NCBI GenBank assembly: GCA_946408865.1
Contig: CAMJTZ010000013.1
Span: 1-22,878 of the forward strand
DNA from: an uncultured Clostridia bacterium
GTDB taxonomy: Bacteria > Bacillota_A > Clostridia > Christensenellales > Aristaeellaceae
Length of the DNA: 22,878 nt
Direction of reading: 5' to 3'
The notes below the pieces were generated by a model. That model saw nothing but the letters and a program-made list of their open reading frames with translations, ran no database searches and had not been told where the DNA came from. A program made the translations under genes and the position numbers. Numbering within the stretch: position 1 is the stretch's first letter; every line of letters begins with the position of its first letter. Below, in pieces: positions 22,729-22,878 of this stretch.

Positions 22729-22878
22729 ATGTCTGAAATCGGTGAAAATCTGAAAAGTTTTCTGAAAAAAGGCATCGAGGCGATTGGCAGCAAGGCGAGC
22801 GATCTGGCATCCAACGCCAAACAGAAGGTCGGAGAGGTTAATCTTGGAAACGAAAAGAAGGATCTTTTCAGTGCGATC
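22729..22878 (+). CDS. Unidentified small-protein N-terminus, 3'-truncated by window edge
   Basis: The first 50 residues of a gene that runs off the window, beginning MSEIGENLKSFLKKGIEAIG. The segment is highly charged and amphipathic, rich in Lys, Ala, Ser and Gly, with no signal peptide or membrane segment, and looks helical. The pattern of a SKASDLASNAKQKVGEVNL-like helix followed by NEKKDLFSAI resembles the start of small zinc-ribbon proteins common in Clostridia, but the zinc ribbon would lie beyond the window, so this is a guess. The ribosome site is strong. Transcription would have to read through the terminator just upstream or begin upstream of it. Confidence 0.7.
   Translation, partial: MSEIGENLKSFLKKGIEAIGSKASDLASNAKQKVGEVNLGNEKKDLFSAI

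Overview
This is 22.9 kb of bacterial chromosome with a moderately high GC content. Every gene reads on the + strand, and genes are separated by no more than about 70 bases. The content points to a Gram-positive member of the Bacillota, class Clostridia: a PcrA-type helicase with a C-terminal Tudor-like domain, NAD-dependent LigA, ScpA/ScpB instead of MukBEF, a MutH-less MutS/MutL pair, a TIGR03960/TIGR03936 pair next to an RNase E/G gene, a clostripain-family protease, a transketolase split into two genes, and strong AGGAGG-type ribosome binding sites. A gut or rumen Clostridia is likely. I cannot name the family with confidence.

Region 1 (1-6077) is DNA maintenance: the 3' part of pcrA, ligA, a membrane M50 (site-2) protease, then scpA and scpB. 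pcrA/ligA and scpA/scpB overlap by ATGA, suggesting translational coupling. Region 2 (6098-9139) holds a small metal-binding HMA-domain protein and a 930-residue membrane-anchored clostripain-like protease with an unusual cytoplasmic tail. Region 3 (9147-12707) is a TIGR03960 B12-binding radical SAM protein, its TIGR03936/DUF2344 partner, and a short RNase E/G-like protein that ends before the Zn-link. Region 4 (12715-20868) is the widespread Firmicutes block miaB-mutS-mutL-miaA followed by a PLP enzyme of the YnbB family. MiaA and MiaB act in series on A37 of tRNAs, and MutS and MutL carry out mismatch repair.

Region 5 (20858-22711) is a self-contained transcription unit. It has a promoter with perfect -35 and -10 hexamers inside the end of the ynbB-like gene, the two transketolase subunit genes, and a 12-bp intrinsic terminator. 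A last gene (22729 onward) starts 17 bases after the terminator and runs off the window.

No rRNA, tRNA, CRISPR array, insertion sequence, prophage or other mobile element was seen. Most of the window is housekeeping. The parts most worth a second look are the tail of the clostripain-like protein, the short RNase G, the TIGR03960/TIGR03936 pair, and the terminator that abuts the ribosome binding site of the last gene. I did not find a convincing wholly new system.
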